A stretch of DNA of 64,000 bases from the NCBI RefSeq assembly GCF_019428685.1, contig NZ_CP080095.1:3844001-3908000 (forward strand), written 5' to 3'. Source of the stretch: Paraburkholderia edwinii (lineage in GTDB: Bacteria; Pseudomonadota; Gammaproteobacteria; Burkholderiales; Burkholderiaceae). The position numbers were made by a program, and so were the translations under genes. Positions 18,392-26,145 of the stretch are shown here, one piece after another (the first letter of the stretch is position 1; the number at the start of each line of letters is the position of its first letter). Under the pieces are notes generated by a model. That model saw only the letters and a list, made by a program, of their open reading frames with translations. It ran no database searches and was not told the origin of the DNA.

Positions 18392-18775
18392 TCACTTGTC
18401 GGCAAGGCGTTTCCAGATGGAACGGCGCAGCAGCTGCTGGCACACACTGAACATTTCTCCCACGATCGGCGATCGGTAGTCGAGACGTCCGCCGTCAGTG
18501 AACAGTTGCGCGAGTGTCGCTGCGTCGCTCAGCGCTGGTGCGTTCAGAAAGCTGGGCGCGAGTTCCGCAGACACGCGAGCCAGATGTGCCCGCTCAAACC
18601 AGCTGCAATTGGCGCCGTTACTCGCGAGCCAAATTTGCGCTGATTCGACGAGATGGGTGGTTTCGAGCCATACGCCTGTACGCGCCCTGGCGACGAGCTG
18701 TCCGGCCACCAGGTAGGTCAGCAGTTCAGCGCGGGCCTCGTCGTCGAGATGCTCGGGGCGTCTTGCAGGATTCAT
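18392..18775 (-). CDS. Hypothetical protein, 127 aa
   Basis: The product begins MNPARRPEHLDDEARAELLT, followed by YLVAGQLVARARTGVWLETT and SAQIWLASNGANCSWFER, and ends SIWKRLADK. It looks like a soluble, mostly helical protein with good codon bias. I do not recognise a family. The start at 18775 avoids an upstream Cys/His-rich extension; the ribosome binding site is weak. Confidence 0.6.
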   Translation of the reverse strand: MNPARRPEHLDDEARAELLTYLVAGQLVARARTGVWLETTHLVESAQIWLASNGANCSWFERAHLARVSAELAPSFLNAPALSDAATLAQLFTDGGRLDYRSPIVGEMFSVCQQLLRRSIWKRLADK

Positions 18776-18888
18776 TTGGCGGTTACCGTGGCGAGGGTGC
18801 AGAGAGCATACGCTGCAATGCAACATCGCGTGGATATTTTCCAGACGGCTGCGCCTCGCAAAGCTTCTTGTACGCGAAGATGTGTGCG

Positions 18889-18974
18889 CGTACAGTGATT
18901 GTGCTCGCTCTCGTTCCCCGTGGCGAGTAACTCCATAGGCTCCGCCTGCCTTCGCGTACGCGGGGCTGTTTTTT
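18889..18974 (+). ncRNA. Hairpin element C: candidate ~74-nt small RNA
   Basis: A promoter-like TTGTAC-N17-TACAGT ends at about 18896. CCATAGG follows at 18933-18939, partly overlapping a stem GCTCCGC/GCGGGGC (18939-18966), then TTTTTT (18969-18974). The predicted RNA starts near 18901. It ends 36 bp before copy 2 of the 66-aa gene, on the same strand, so it could also be a leader attenuator. Confidence 0.45.
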
Positions 18975-19010
18975 GGCCGCAGTCGTCAGGACGCAAATTC
19001 GGAGCGCACC

Positions 19011-19211
19011 ATGGCGCCAGGTGATGTGATCGCCATGTTCGAACAACTCAACCTCGAAGGGCGCGCCACAGTCGACCTCGATCATGCACGCGCGGGGTTC
19101 GCCGGATGGCTAGCTGGCGCATGGGATCGGTTGGACTAAGAGGAAATTGCGTTGCTGACGTCGGTCGGCGCAACGCTGTGGCGCGAGGGCCACTACAAGC
19201 GGCGGCACTGA
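19011..19211 (+). pseudogene. 66-aa hypothetical protein (copy 2) with internal stop codon
   Basis: This reads MAPGDVIAMFEQLNLEGRAT, then DRLD, a TAA at codon 43, then EEIALLTSVGATLWREGHYK and a TGA at 19211. Apart from the nonsense codon it has the same 67-codon length as copy 1 at 16660-16860. Codon 43 is GAA in copy 1 and TAA here, a single G-to-T change. GGAG precedes the ATG. A truncated 42-aa product could still be made. Confidence 0.8.
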
Positions 19212-19267
19212 CGCTTGCGCACAAAGGTTCCCGGCAACGATGTGGGGCCAAATACTGTGCGCGCGTA

Positions 19268-19540
19268 TCAGCTAGGGCCGGGATCGGCCCACGTGCCCAT
19301 CGGATCCTGCTTGTCATTGTTCTCCGCACGGTCCTGCCCGGCCGATGTCACGCGTACGTAACCGTTCGCCTGGATTTCGACGAGGCCCACGGGCTGTAAT
19401 AACTGGACGTGGTAGTAGACCTCGGAATCAGAGCATTTTTCTTCAAGCTTGGCGGTCAGCGTATTGATACTCATCGTCCCGCTTTTGTCGTGCACCAGCG
19501 TCCGCAGAATCTCTATCGCCAGTTTTTTGTCGCGGCGCAT
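19268..19540 (-). CDS. Small winged-helix-like protein (DUF2513-like)
   Basis: The 90-aa product reads MRRDKKLAIEILRTLVHDKS..., then EVYYHVQLLQPVGLVEIQA and NGYVRVTSAGQDRAENN. The pattern (MRRD start, helical repeat, YHVxLLxxxGLV, then a beta wing) resembles DUF2513/phage-type small winged-helix regulators. GGAGG-type sequence (GCGGAGGCCCTCC) precedes the ATG. DNA binding is plausible but not shown. Element D lies just upstream on the same strand. Confidence 0.6.
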   Translation of the reverse strand: MRRDKKLAIEILRTLVHDKSGTMSINTLTAKLEEKCSDSEVYYHVQLLQPVGLVEIQANGYVRVTSAGQDRAENNDKQDPMGTWADPGPS

Positions 19541-19599
19541 GGAGGGCCTCCGCGTAATTCGAGGACCTCAACGATAGCAGTGTTTTTGCGATCTGATCG

Positions 19600-19676
19600 A
19601 AAAAAAGCCCCGCCGCGAGGCGAGGCCGAACCTATGGACAACTGTTGCGCTCGCATGGTCGGCGAACAACTGTACG
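19600..19676 (-). ncRNA. Hairpin element D: candidate ~70-nt small RNA
   Basis: On the minus strand a promoter-like TTGCCG-N17-TATCGT ends near 19674. CCATAGG follows (19637-19631), then the best stem of the family, GCCTCGCC-TCGC-GGCGGGGC (19626-19607), and seven T (19606-19600). It precedes the 19268-19540 gene, so it may be an independent small RNA or a leader. Confidence 0.45.
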
Positions 19677-19737
19677 ATAGGACGCCAAGGGCGGCGCGGC
19701 AAGGTTAGCTATCGCCAGACGTGAGGCGCTTGCGCGA

Positions 19738-19952
19738 CTACATAATCCGCTGTGCAAGCGGAGGTCGGATACTGCGGTCCGCAAACGTCGCACCCTCTTC
19801 GACGTAGTAGGGCCGGCCCACTTTGACCGGCGGCGGATAGATTTCCCTTGATTGATCCACAGGCGTGCCGTGCGAATTGCCGGCGGTGGATCGAACTCGC
19901 GCTTCAGCCATTCATCAAGACGGATCTTCGTATGAAATTTGCCTTGGTCCGA
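19738..19952 (-). pseudogene. Frameshifted excisionase-like gene
   Basis: On the minus strand KIRLDEWLKREFDPPPAIRT and ARLWINQGK read in one frame. After a one-base deletion near 19847, IYPPPVKVGRPYYVEEGATF and ADRSIRPPLAQRIM continue to a stop at 19738. The order (FDPPP, then R-W-x-G-KIYPPP-KVGR-YYV) fits small phage excisionases. No start codon is seen in frame before the IS21 end at about 20035, so the 5' end may also be lost. Confidence 0.6.
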
Positions 19953-20034
19953 GAGTTAGCTGATGTTCGCGAAGAAACTAGCCGCTGCGCGCTTCACCAG
20001 ATAGCTTTGCAATGCGGCCGCATCGACCTCAGGC

Positions 20035-20904
20035 TGCGGATTCCGGCGAACGTGATCACGCTTTCCGCCGGATCGTGATCACGGATTCCGAATGATCGTG
20101 ATCAGCGGTTCCGGTTGATCGTGATCGTCGATCACAGGTTTCCGAAACGCGTGATCACGATGCCGGAATGAGCGATCACGGGACCGAAACGGGTGATCAC
20201 GTAACCGGAACGTAATCCGGGTTTGAGTCTGGCGGTGGCGTTGCGCATGTATTCACCGGCGGCGTTAGCCTGCTCCCTTTTTTGCGGGAGAGGCGCTGAT
20301 GCCGACACCTCGGATGAGCATGCGCAAATTGAAGGAAGTCCTGCGACTGAAGTGGGCGTGTGGCCTGACGCATCGTCAGATCAGCCGGGCCATCGGCATC
20401 AGCGTCGGGGCCGTGTCGAAGTTCGCAGCGCAGGCCAACCAGGCGGGACTCGACTGGGCCGCAGCCGAAGCGCTGTCCGACGATGAACTGAACGCGCGCC
20501 TGAGGCCTGCGGCAGCCGATGCCACGGCGACAGCGTTGCGACGCATCGAGCCCGACTACGCGGCATTGCATCGCGAACTGCGACGCAAGGGCGTGACGCT
20601 GCAACTGCTGTGGGAAGAATACGCTGAAGCGAACCCCGGCCAGCGGACCTACCGCTACACGCAGTTCTGCCAGAAGTACAAGGACTGGGCGAAGTCGATC
20701 AAGCGCTCAATGCGCCAGCAGCACCGCGCCGGCGAGAAGCTGTTCGCCGACTTCGCGGGCGCCACCGTGCCGATCCTCGCGCGCAATGGCGGCGTCGAGT
20801 TCGAGGCGCACGTGTTCGTTGCCGTGCTCGGCGCATCGAACTACACATTCGCGTGCGCGACGCGCACGGAGACGATGGCGGACTGGATCGGCAGCCTGTG
20901 CGAC
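20035..20904 (+). mobile_element. Truncated IS21-family insertion sequence
   Basis: The left end starts TGCGGATTCCGGCG at about 20035 and carries several short repeats of the type CGTGATCACG between 20050 and 20200, as in the multiple terminal repeats of IS21 elements. The istA gene follows. The right part of istA, istB and the right end are missing; the element is cut by the IS3-family element at about 20905. Confidence 0.8.
20040..20205. repeat. IS21 multiple terminal repeats (GATCGTGATCA type)
   Basis: At least six copies of a GTGATCAC or CGATCAC core with TTCCG/CCGGA spacers occur at irregular 15-30 bp intervals. This is typical of IstA binding sites at IS21 ends and is not a CRISPR array: units are short, spacing is irregular and copies are imperfect. 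Confidence 0.75.
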
Positions 20905-20919
20905 GGGGGGTGCGGCTAA
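20299..20919 (+). pseudogene. istA: IS21-family transposase IstA, 3'-truncated
   Basis: The product begins MPTPRMSMRKLKEVLRLKWA and has the N-terminal helix-turn-helix (HRQISRAIGISVGAVSKFA) and the start of the DDE domain (GEKLFADFAGATVPI, first catalytic Asp). After about 200 of an expected ~500 residues (ETMADWIGSLCD) it runs into the IS3-family terminus and ends. It is therefore inactive. No istB remains. Confidence 0.85.
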
Positions 20920-22515
20920 AATCTTGGACTGGTTATGCCAAGATTCCAAGAGTTTCCCGGTATTCAAGTGGGCTGAGAGAGCCGAGCGAGACCTTGATCC
21001 GGGTTGCGTTGTACCAGCGGATGTACGAGTCGAGGACTTCAATGAAGTGATCAACGGTCGTAGCCCGCCAGTCGCGAGAATAGAACAGTTCCGTTTTGAG
21101 CCGTCCGAAGAAGCCTTCGCAGGCCGCGTTATCAGGTGAACATCCTTTGCGTGACATCGAGCGAACAAGCCTGGCATCGCGCATACGGGATAGCCATCCC
21201 GGCCAACGATAGTGCGCACCGCGATCGGAGTGGACCACCGGCCGATCACCGCTATCAGCCACCGCCTCGATGGCCGAATCCAGCATGGCATTGACGAGTT
21301 CAGCATCTGGCCGTGTGCCGATTGCCCAGCTCACAACGAGCCCGTCGAAGCAGTCTATTACCGGCGACAGATACACCTTGCCGGCAGGGATCTGGAATTC
21401 GGTGATGTCGGTGAGCCATTTCTGATTCGGGGCGACTGCACGGAAATCGCGATTGATGAGATTCTCCGGAGCGGGGCTGATTTCTCCACGATAGGAGCCG
21501 TAGCGACGTCGTTTCGTTGTGGCAGCGGCCAAGCCTTCCTGTCGCATCAAACGTCGCACGACCTTCTCTGAGATAAATACCTGCTGCCTGCTCAAGGCTG
21601 CCCGGATTCGACGATAGCCGTAGCAGCGGTAATTGCATTCGAAAATGTCTGCAATGACGCGACGCGCGCCAGCATGCCTGTCAGCGACAAGCAGACGTGC
21701 ACGGTGATAGAAGTAGGAACTGCGGGCTAGCCTCAGGACGGATAACAGATCTGGCAACGGATAGGTTTGCTTCAGGGCATCAACCAGCATCGTCTTCTCC
21801 CGGTTGCTCAGGAGCTGCGGGTCGATGCCCATCCCTTTTTTTACCAGTTCGTTCGCTTTCTTGAGGATGTCGCGCTCAAGCTCCAGCTTCCGGATGTCGC
21901 GTCGAAGCGACTCGACCTGCTGCTCCAGTTCCGCAATCTCAAGGTTCGGAGCTGGCTTCTTCTGGCGTCTCATGGATGCTGGAGCCTCCCGACCGAGGAG
22001 CTGGTTCTTCCAGTTGTACAGCAGAGGCCTGCTCACGCCTGCTCTCTGGGCAACCACGCTTGCGCTTTCATCCCTGGTGCACAGATCAATGACCGCTGCC
22101 TGCCTGGCCTCGCGCGATTTCGGAACGCTGCCGGCTACTCTGCCCACCATACGCTTTCCGATCTCGGGACACAATTCTTCGATCCATTTGGCAAACGTTC
22201 CGCGACACGGATAGCCTAAAGCCTTCAAGGTCGCAGCAGCACATCGGTCATGGCTCAGGAAGTGATCGACGGCAGTCTGTTTCTGTTCAGCCGAATACCT
22301 TGGCGCAGCGCGAATATAGCCGGTTCGCAAACCATGACACTGCTCGTATTCGCGATGCCAGGCCTTCAGAGAATTCTTTGTCGGGTAACCCAGCTGTCTG
22401 ATGGTCGCCCTGATGCGCTTGCCCAACTTCAAATAAAGCTGAACTGCTCGAATGCGGTCTTCGTACGAGTACATGGACTACCTCCAGGTAGTCCAGGATT
22501 TTGTCCGCACCCCCC
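20905..22515 (-). mobile_element. IS3-family insertion sequence, apparently intact
   Basis: Inverted ends 20911-20930 and 22490-22509 match at 17 of 20 positions (TGCGG...AAAATC.TGGACT). The match extends into a G6 run on the left and a C7 run on the right, so the ends may be at 20905 and 22515. One transposase gene fills the element. Flanking DNA differs in kind (istA on the left, integrase on the right) and no target duplication is visible. Confidence 0.85.
20933..22474 (-). CDS. IS3-family transposase, single continuous frame
   Basis: The 513-aa product begins MYSYEDRIRAVQLYLKLGKR with two helix-turn-helix segments (second: SASVVAQRAGVSRPLLYNWK). A leucine-rich coiled coil follows (ELEQQVESLRRDIRKLELER), then the DDE catalytic core: Asp in KWLTDITEF, Asp in VVHSDRGAHY and Glu in NAACEGFFGRLK. 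Most IS3 elements split this into orfA and orfB joined by -1 frameshifting. Here both parts are one frame, so the protein needs no recoding. No inactivating change is seen. Confidence 0.9.
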   Translation of the reverse strand: MYSYEDRIRAVQLYLKLGKRIRATIRQLGYPTKNSLKAWHREYEQCHGLRTGYIRAAPRYSAEQKQTAVDHFLSHDRCAAATLKALGYPCRGTFAKWIEELCPEIGKRMVGRVAGSVPKSREARQAAVIDLCTRDESASVVAQRAGVSRPLLYNWKNQLLGREAPASMRRQKKPAPNLEIAELEQQVESLRRDIRKLELERDILKKANELVKKGMGIDPQLLSNREKTMLVDALKQTYPLPDLLSVLRLARSSYFYHRARLLVADRHAGARRVIADIFECNYRCYGYRRIRAALSRQQVFISEKVVRRLMRQEGLAAATTKRRRYGSYRGEISPAPENLINRDFRAVAPNQKWLTDITEFQIPAGKVYLSPVIDCFDGLVVSWAIGTRPDAELVNAMLDSAIEAVADSGDRPVVHSDRGAHYRWPGWLSRMRDARLVRSMSRKGCSPDNAACEGFFGRLKTELFYSRDWRATTVDHFIEVLDSYIRWYNATRIKVSLGSLSPLEYRETLGILA

Positions 22516-22544
22516 CTGGGTCCGGATTCCGTGCAAAACAACAT

Positions 22545-22673
22545 CGATGACATCTGAAGCCTCGTCCGGATCGCCCAGATTTCGCGCAGCTTCAACGGGG
22601 GCTTCTGGCCAGTCAGCCTTCCTTTGTTCCAAGGTACCCGGCGAGTGCTGGAGGAAGAATTACGCGTTTCCAT
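22545..22673 (-). pseudogene. Truncated integrase (second copy, N-terminal 43 codons)
   Basis: From the ATG at 22673 (GGAGG upstream) the frame reads METRNSSSSTRRVPWNKGRL, then TGQKPPLKLREIWAIRTRLQ. It is clearly homologous to residues 5-40 of the integrase at 9711-10337. Homology stops about 30 bp before the IS3-family end. The catalytic domain is missing, so the gene is dead. Confidence 0.85.
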
Positions 22674-22883
22674 GTCGACCTCCTCTTCAATGAAGGGAGA
22701 TCGATTCTGCGCGCTGCGCAGCGGTCGCTCCTCGACCTTTCTCCAGCACATCGGGCATAGGTAGCTGCGCCTCCAGCGCCCCCCCGCGACGGAATGGCTA
22801 CCATCGCCGGTGGGATCGATCACGACCAGTGCTACGCACGAGACGCCGGTGATGTTCATAAGCTGCTTCACCACATCGTTCAC
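22674..22883 (-). CDS. Doubtful short frame in phase with the truncated integrase
   Basis: A GTG at 22883 starts NDVVKQLMNITGVSCVALVV and IDPTGDGSHSVAGG and runs in frame, without a stop, into the truncated integrase. The first 35 codons look protein-like. The rest (CPMCWRKVEERPLRS) could be a C-x-x-C relic. No family is recognised and it may be a remnant of the gene that preceded the second integrase. Confidence 0.25.
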
Positions 22884-22935
22884 CGTCTCGCGGCCCGGAG
22901 CGGTTGCGACGGCCCTTTCGCAGGGACGACAGGCG

Positions 22936-25900
22936 TTACCAGCTGAACCGGTAGCCCGCCTGTCCAAACACATTGCGGCGATATTCCCCGCCCCAGCTGT
23001 GTTCGTATTTCACATTCGCGTACGCCTCGGAGTGCTTGCCGATGCTGCCCGTGATCCCAATGCCGATGTCATACCAGGTCTTCTCGAGTTCATTGCCGAA
23101 TGACGTGCCGCCAACGGTAGTCTGTCCCGGCGAGAAGAAGTCATGCAGTACGTCGGCCGTGAAATACGGCGTGACGCTCGATGTCTTCGAGTCGTTGCCC
23201 AGGTTTGCCTTGAACAACCTGAATCCCAGACGTCCACGCAAGCCGTTCGTCGTATTCGAGCTGATCGGCGAGACGCCGTCATCGAAGCTGTTCAGATGCA
23301 GGTATTGGTAGAGCAGTTGAGCTTGCGGCTCGATCGCCACGCCGGTCGAGCCGAGTGCGAACGGCTTGCCGATTTCGCCTGACACACCCGCGCCAAAGCC
23401 GTTCTGGCTGCTGCTGTCGCCGAAGATGTCGCCGTAGCGGTTCTGGTAATGCGTCAGTTGTCCGACGCCGTCGAAGTAGCTGCCGTCGGGCAGATACCTG
23501 GTCCAGTAACCGCCGATCGATTGCCCCTGCGTTTCAACGGTGCCCGTTGAATCGGATGTGCCGGGTATGTTTCGCGCGCTGTCGCTGAAGTTCGCGGACG
23601 TGGAGCCGAATGCCAGCGTCGCACCCGCATGCGTGCTGCCGCCGCTCGCGTCGTGCGACAGCGTCCAGTCCTTGCCGAACTGCGCGAAGAACGTGTGTTC
23701 GTCGGCCGAGAACCGGTCGTTCGCGTCGGCGCTGAGATTCTGTCCGCCAATGCGGCCCCACACGCCGTTGTTGTGCGCCGGTTGCGTGGAATCCGCGTTC
23801 GGAATATCGCCGACGCGCTCGTGCAGGCGGCCGAGGAGGCTAAAGCCGTAGTCCGCGTTGAGCAGCGGCGTGACGGAATAGCCGACCACCGCCGGGCGAT
23901 AGGCAATGGGTCCCGTCGCCGCTGCACTGGCCGGTGGCGGAGCCGTCGGGTCGGACGTGTCGCCAGGCGCTGTCTGGGCCGCGAGTTGCGAGCGCAGGTA
24001 CCAGTCGTTCACGTCCGTCGCACCGCCCTGGAATAGCATGTACTGGAAGGCGCCGGCCTGGACCGGACCTGCCAGATGGAAACTGTTCGCGGCCGAAGTG
24101 CCGTTCACCTGCACGAGCTGGATACCATCGCCAACGGTCTGCGCGCCCGCACCCGACTGATTGAGCTTGATGGTCGTCGTGCCGCTTACGTTACCACCGA
24201 CCACGAGCCTGTCGCTTTGCGATGCCGGGCCGCCTTCGTTGAGCAGCGTGTTGAGCACGACCTGGCCGTTCGTGCCGGTGTAGTTGCCGGCGACGTTCAG
24301 CACGTTGCCGATGCGGCCCGACGCGGCTGCGAGATTCACGATACCAGCGTTATTCAGATTGCCGCCGATACTGAAAGCGCCAGTGTTGCCCGATGCAAAC
24401 GGCGACAGCGCATTCGCTGCCGCAATCGTGCCGCTGTTGTTCACCGAACCCGACACGGTGCCATAGCCACCCAGCGTCGCGCCCGCAGCGACCGTCGTCA
24501 GGCCCGAGCCGATGGTTGCATTGGCATGCGCTGCATCGCCGACAGCGAGCGTGCCGGCCAGCACGTTCGTGCCGCCCGAATACGTGTTCGCAGCGGTGAG
24601 AACAGTGATGCCTGTGCCCACCTGATTCACCGAACCTGTGCCGCTTACCAGATTGCCGAACGTGAATGCATCGCTACGATTGAAGGCGAGCGTGGCGTTA
24701 TCGGTGATGGCGCCGAGAACGCTGCCGCTCGTGCCGCCATTGCCGATCTGCAGCGTGCCCTGCTGGATGAACCATGGGGTTGCGGCGGTGCCGGTGCCCG
24801 TCAGCGCCCAGGTGCTCGTGCCGGTTTTCTGGAAGACGTTGAAGTTCCGATACTGGGCGGCAGAGCCGATCGAAGAAACATCGAAGACATCATTTGCGGT
24901 GCCACCGAGCGTCAATGTGTTGGCGCTTGACGCAGTGTTGGCAATGACGTTGCCGACGATCGTCGAACCTGCCTGTAGTTCGAGCGAGAGTGCACCCGTC
25001 CCACCCGTGAACTGGATCGCGTTGGCCTGGCCGGCGCCCGCCTGGAGGGTCCCGCTGTTGATGAGGCTGATGGCCGCATTCCCGCTGACTGCGGCGGCGC
25101 CGTTGCCGCCCACGATCGTGCCCGTGTTGACGACCGGCGACGCACCTGCCCGGAGGAAGATCCCTGCGCCGCCCACGTTCGCGCCTGTCAGATCAGAGCC
25201 GCCGCGGATCGTGCCGTGATTGATCAATGTCCCGCCGCCCGGCCCCCACGTCACGCCGATGCCGACCGCACCAACGCCTCCGTTGGTGTTCCCACCGAGG
25301 ATCGTGCCGCTATTGGTTAGCGCTGCGCCATTTTCTACCTCTACACCGGGTCCAGGAGCTCCGGTAGTTAAAGAGCTTCCCCCGCTGATCGTGCCGTTGT
25401 TCGTTAGTGTCACCCGGGTCCCGTTCAGCAAGATGCCGATCCCTCCCGTTTGGCCTGCGCCAGCGCCGCCACCGGTCAGAGACCCATTGTTGACGAACGG
25501 CGTGCTGCCTGACGGGCTAGTCAGCTGAAAGCTGGCTCCGCCAACGTTGTTCGTCCCTGAACTGACCACTGTTCCGACAATGGTTACCGGCCCCGACCAT
25601 ACGTCGCCGGAGGTCGTTAAAGTGAAGCCCTGCGTATCAAGCGTGATGGGCTTGTTGGGCGTCGTCAGGTTACCGGTGACCTGGAAGCCGCTGCCGAACC
25701 GGATGGTCGAACTGGCGTCGGTGGATGAGTTGATCGCGGCAATCGCGTTGGCCAGATCCGTCTGGTTGTTCACCGTGATATCCAGCGCCCACGCCGATTT
25801 TGAACGCGTGCCGACAAACGCCAACACGACGCTGAAAGCAGTGAGGAGTACGGCTCGCCTCGCACGCCCGGCAGCGCCCGCCCCGTGTTTCCTTCGTGTG

Positions 25901-25983
25901 CCGCTGGTTGTCGACGCCGCTCCATCGGCCACCAACAAGTTGGGAAGGCTCCTGCTTACCAGCCGATTTGCTCGATCATTCAT
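22936..25983 (-). CDS. Autotransporter (type Va secretion) with C-terminal beta-barrel
   Basis: The 1015-aa product has an extended N-terminus (about 40 basic residues, then VLLTAFSVVLAFVGTRSKSA and a likely cleavage after AWA). A passenger of roughly 650 residues follows, rich in G, N, S and T with short beta-solenoid repeats (LINHGTIRGGS, LTNSGTILGGN) and an autotransporter-associated strand repeat (TAANTYSGGTNVLAGTLAVG). The C-terminal barrel begins near residue 730, starts around NNGVWGRIGGQNL and ends GQAGYRFSW, a classic terminal outer-membrane signature. It would be surface-exposed, as an adhesin or similar. No protease or lipase motif is evident. IS elements lie on both sides. Confidence 0.9.
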   Translation of the reverse strand: MNDRANRLVSRSLPNLLVADGAASTTSGTRRKHGAGAAGRARRAVLLTAFSVVLAFVGTRSKSAWALDITVNNQTDLANAIAAINSSTDASSTIRFGSGFQVTGNLTTPNKPITLDTQGFTLTTSGDVWSGPVTIVGTVVSSGTNNVGGASFQLTSPSGSTPFVNNGSLTGGGAGAGQTGGIGILLNGTRVTLTNNGTISGGSSLTTGAPGPGVEVENGAALTNSGTILGGNTNGGVGAVGIGVTWGPGGGTLINHGTIRGGSDLTGANVGGAGIFLRAGASPVVNTGTIVGGNGAAAVSGNAAISLINSGTLQAGAGQANAIQFTGGTGALSLELQAGSTIVGNVIANTASSANTLTLGGTANDVFDVSSIGSAAQYRNFNVFQKTGTSTWALTGTGTAATPWFIQQGTLQIGNGGTSGSVLGAITDNATLAFNRSDAFTFGNLVSGTGSVNQVGTGITVLTAANTYSGGTNVLAGTLAVGDAAHANATIGSGLTTVAAGATLGGYGTVSGSVNNSGTIAAANALSPFASGNTGAFSIGGNLNNAGIVNLAAASGRIGNVLNVAGNYTGTNGQVVLNTLLNEGGPASQSDRLVVGGNVSGTTTIKLNQSGAGAQTVGDGIQLVQVNGTSAANSFHLAGPVQAGAFQYMLFQGGATDVNDWYLRSQLAAQTAPGDTSDPTAPPPASAAATGPIAYRPAVVGYSVTPLLNADYGFSLLGRLHERVGDIPNADSTQPAHNNGVWGRIGGQNLSADANDRFSADEHTFFAQFGKDWTLSHDASGGSTHAGATLAFGSTSANFSDSARNIPGTSDSTGTVETQGQSIGGYWTRYLPDGSYFDGVGQLTHYQNRYGDIFGDSSSQNGFGAGVSGEIGKPFALGSTGVAIEPQAQLLYQYLHLNSFDDGVSPISSNTTNGLRGRLGFRLFKANLGNDSKTSSVTPYFTADVLHDFFSPGQTTVGGTSFGNELEKTWYDIGIGITGSIGKHSEAYANVKYEHSWGGEYRRNVFGQAGYRFSW

Positions 25984-26003
25984 TCTTATTTTCTGACGTG
26001 TCC

Positions 26004-26023
26004 GGTACCGCGCGGACGGTACC
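26004..26023. promoter_or_regulatory. Perfect inverted repeat upstream of the autotransporter
   Basis: GGTACCG (26004-26010), a 6-bp spacer CGCGGA, and CGGTACC (26017-26023) lie 21-40 bp before the autotransporter start codon. It could be a repressor operator or a hairpin in the mRNA leader. No T-tract follows. Confidence 0.4.
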
Positions 26024-26145
26024 AGAACTACGCATCTGGATTGTTAGCAAATGTGAATTGCGGCGGGGAAACAACGATCGACGCGCGATGACCCGTTAGC
26101 GTCATAAAGCGGTCGTCACCGGCGGATTGACGAACGTCGGAAATT

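Noticed and set aside
20040..20205. CRISPR-like array of GATCGTGATCAC repeats
   Set aside because: Units are short, imperfect and irregularly spaced and precede istA; they fit IS21 multiple terminal repeats. No cas genes are present.
20905..22515. Target-site duplication of the IS3-family element
   Set aside because: The flanks are a G-run and a C-run, which extend the inverted ends rather than form a direct repeat.
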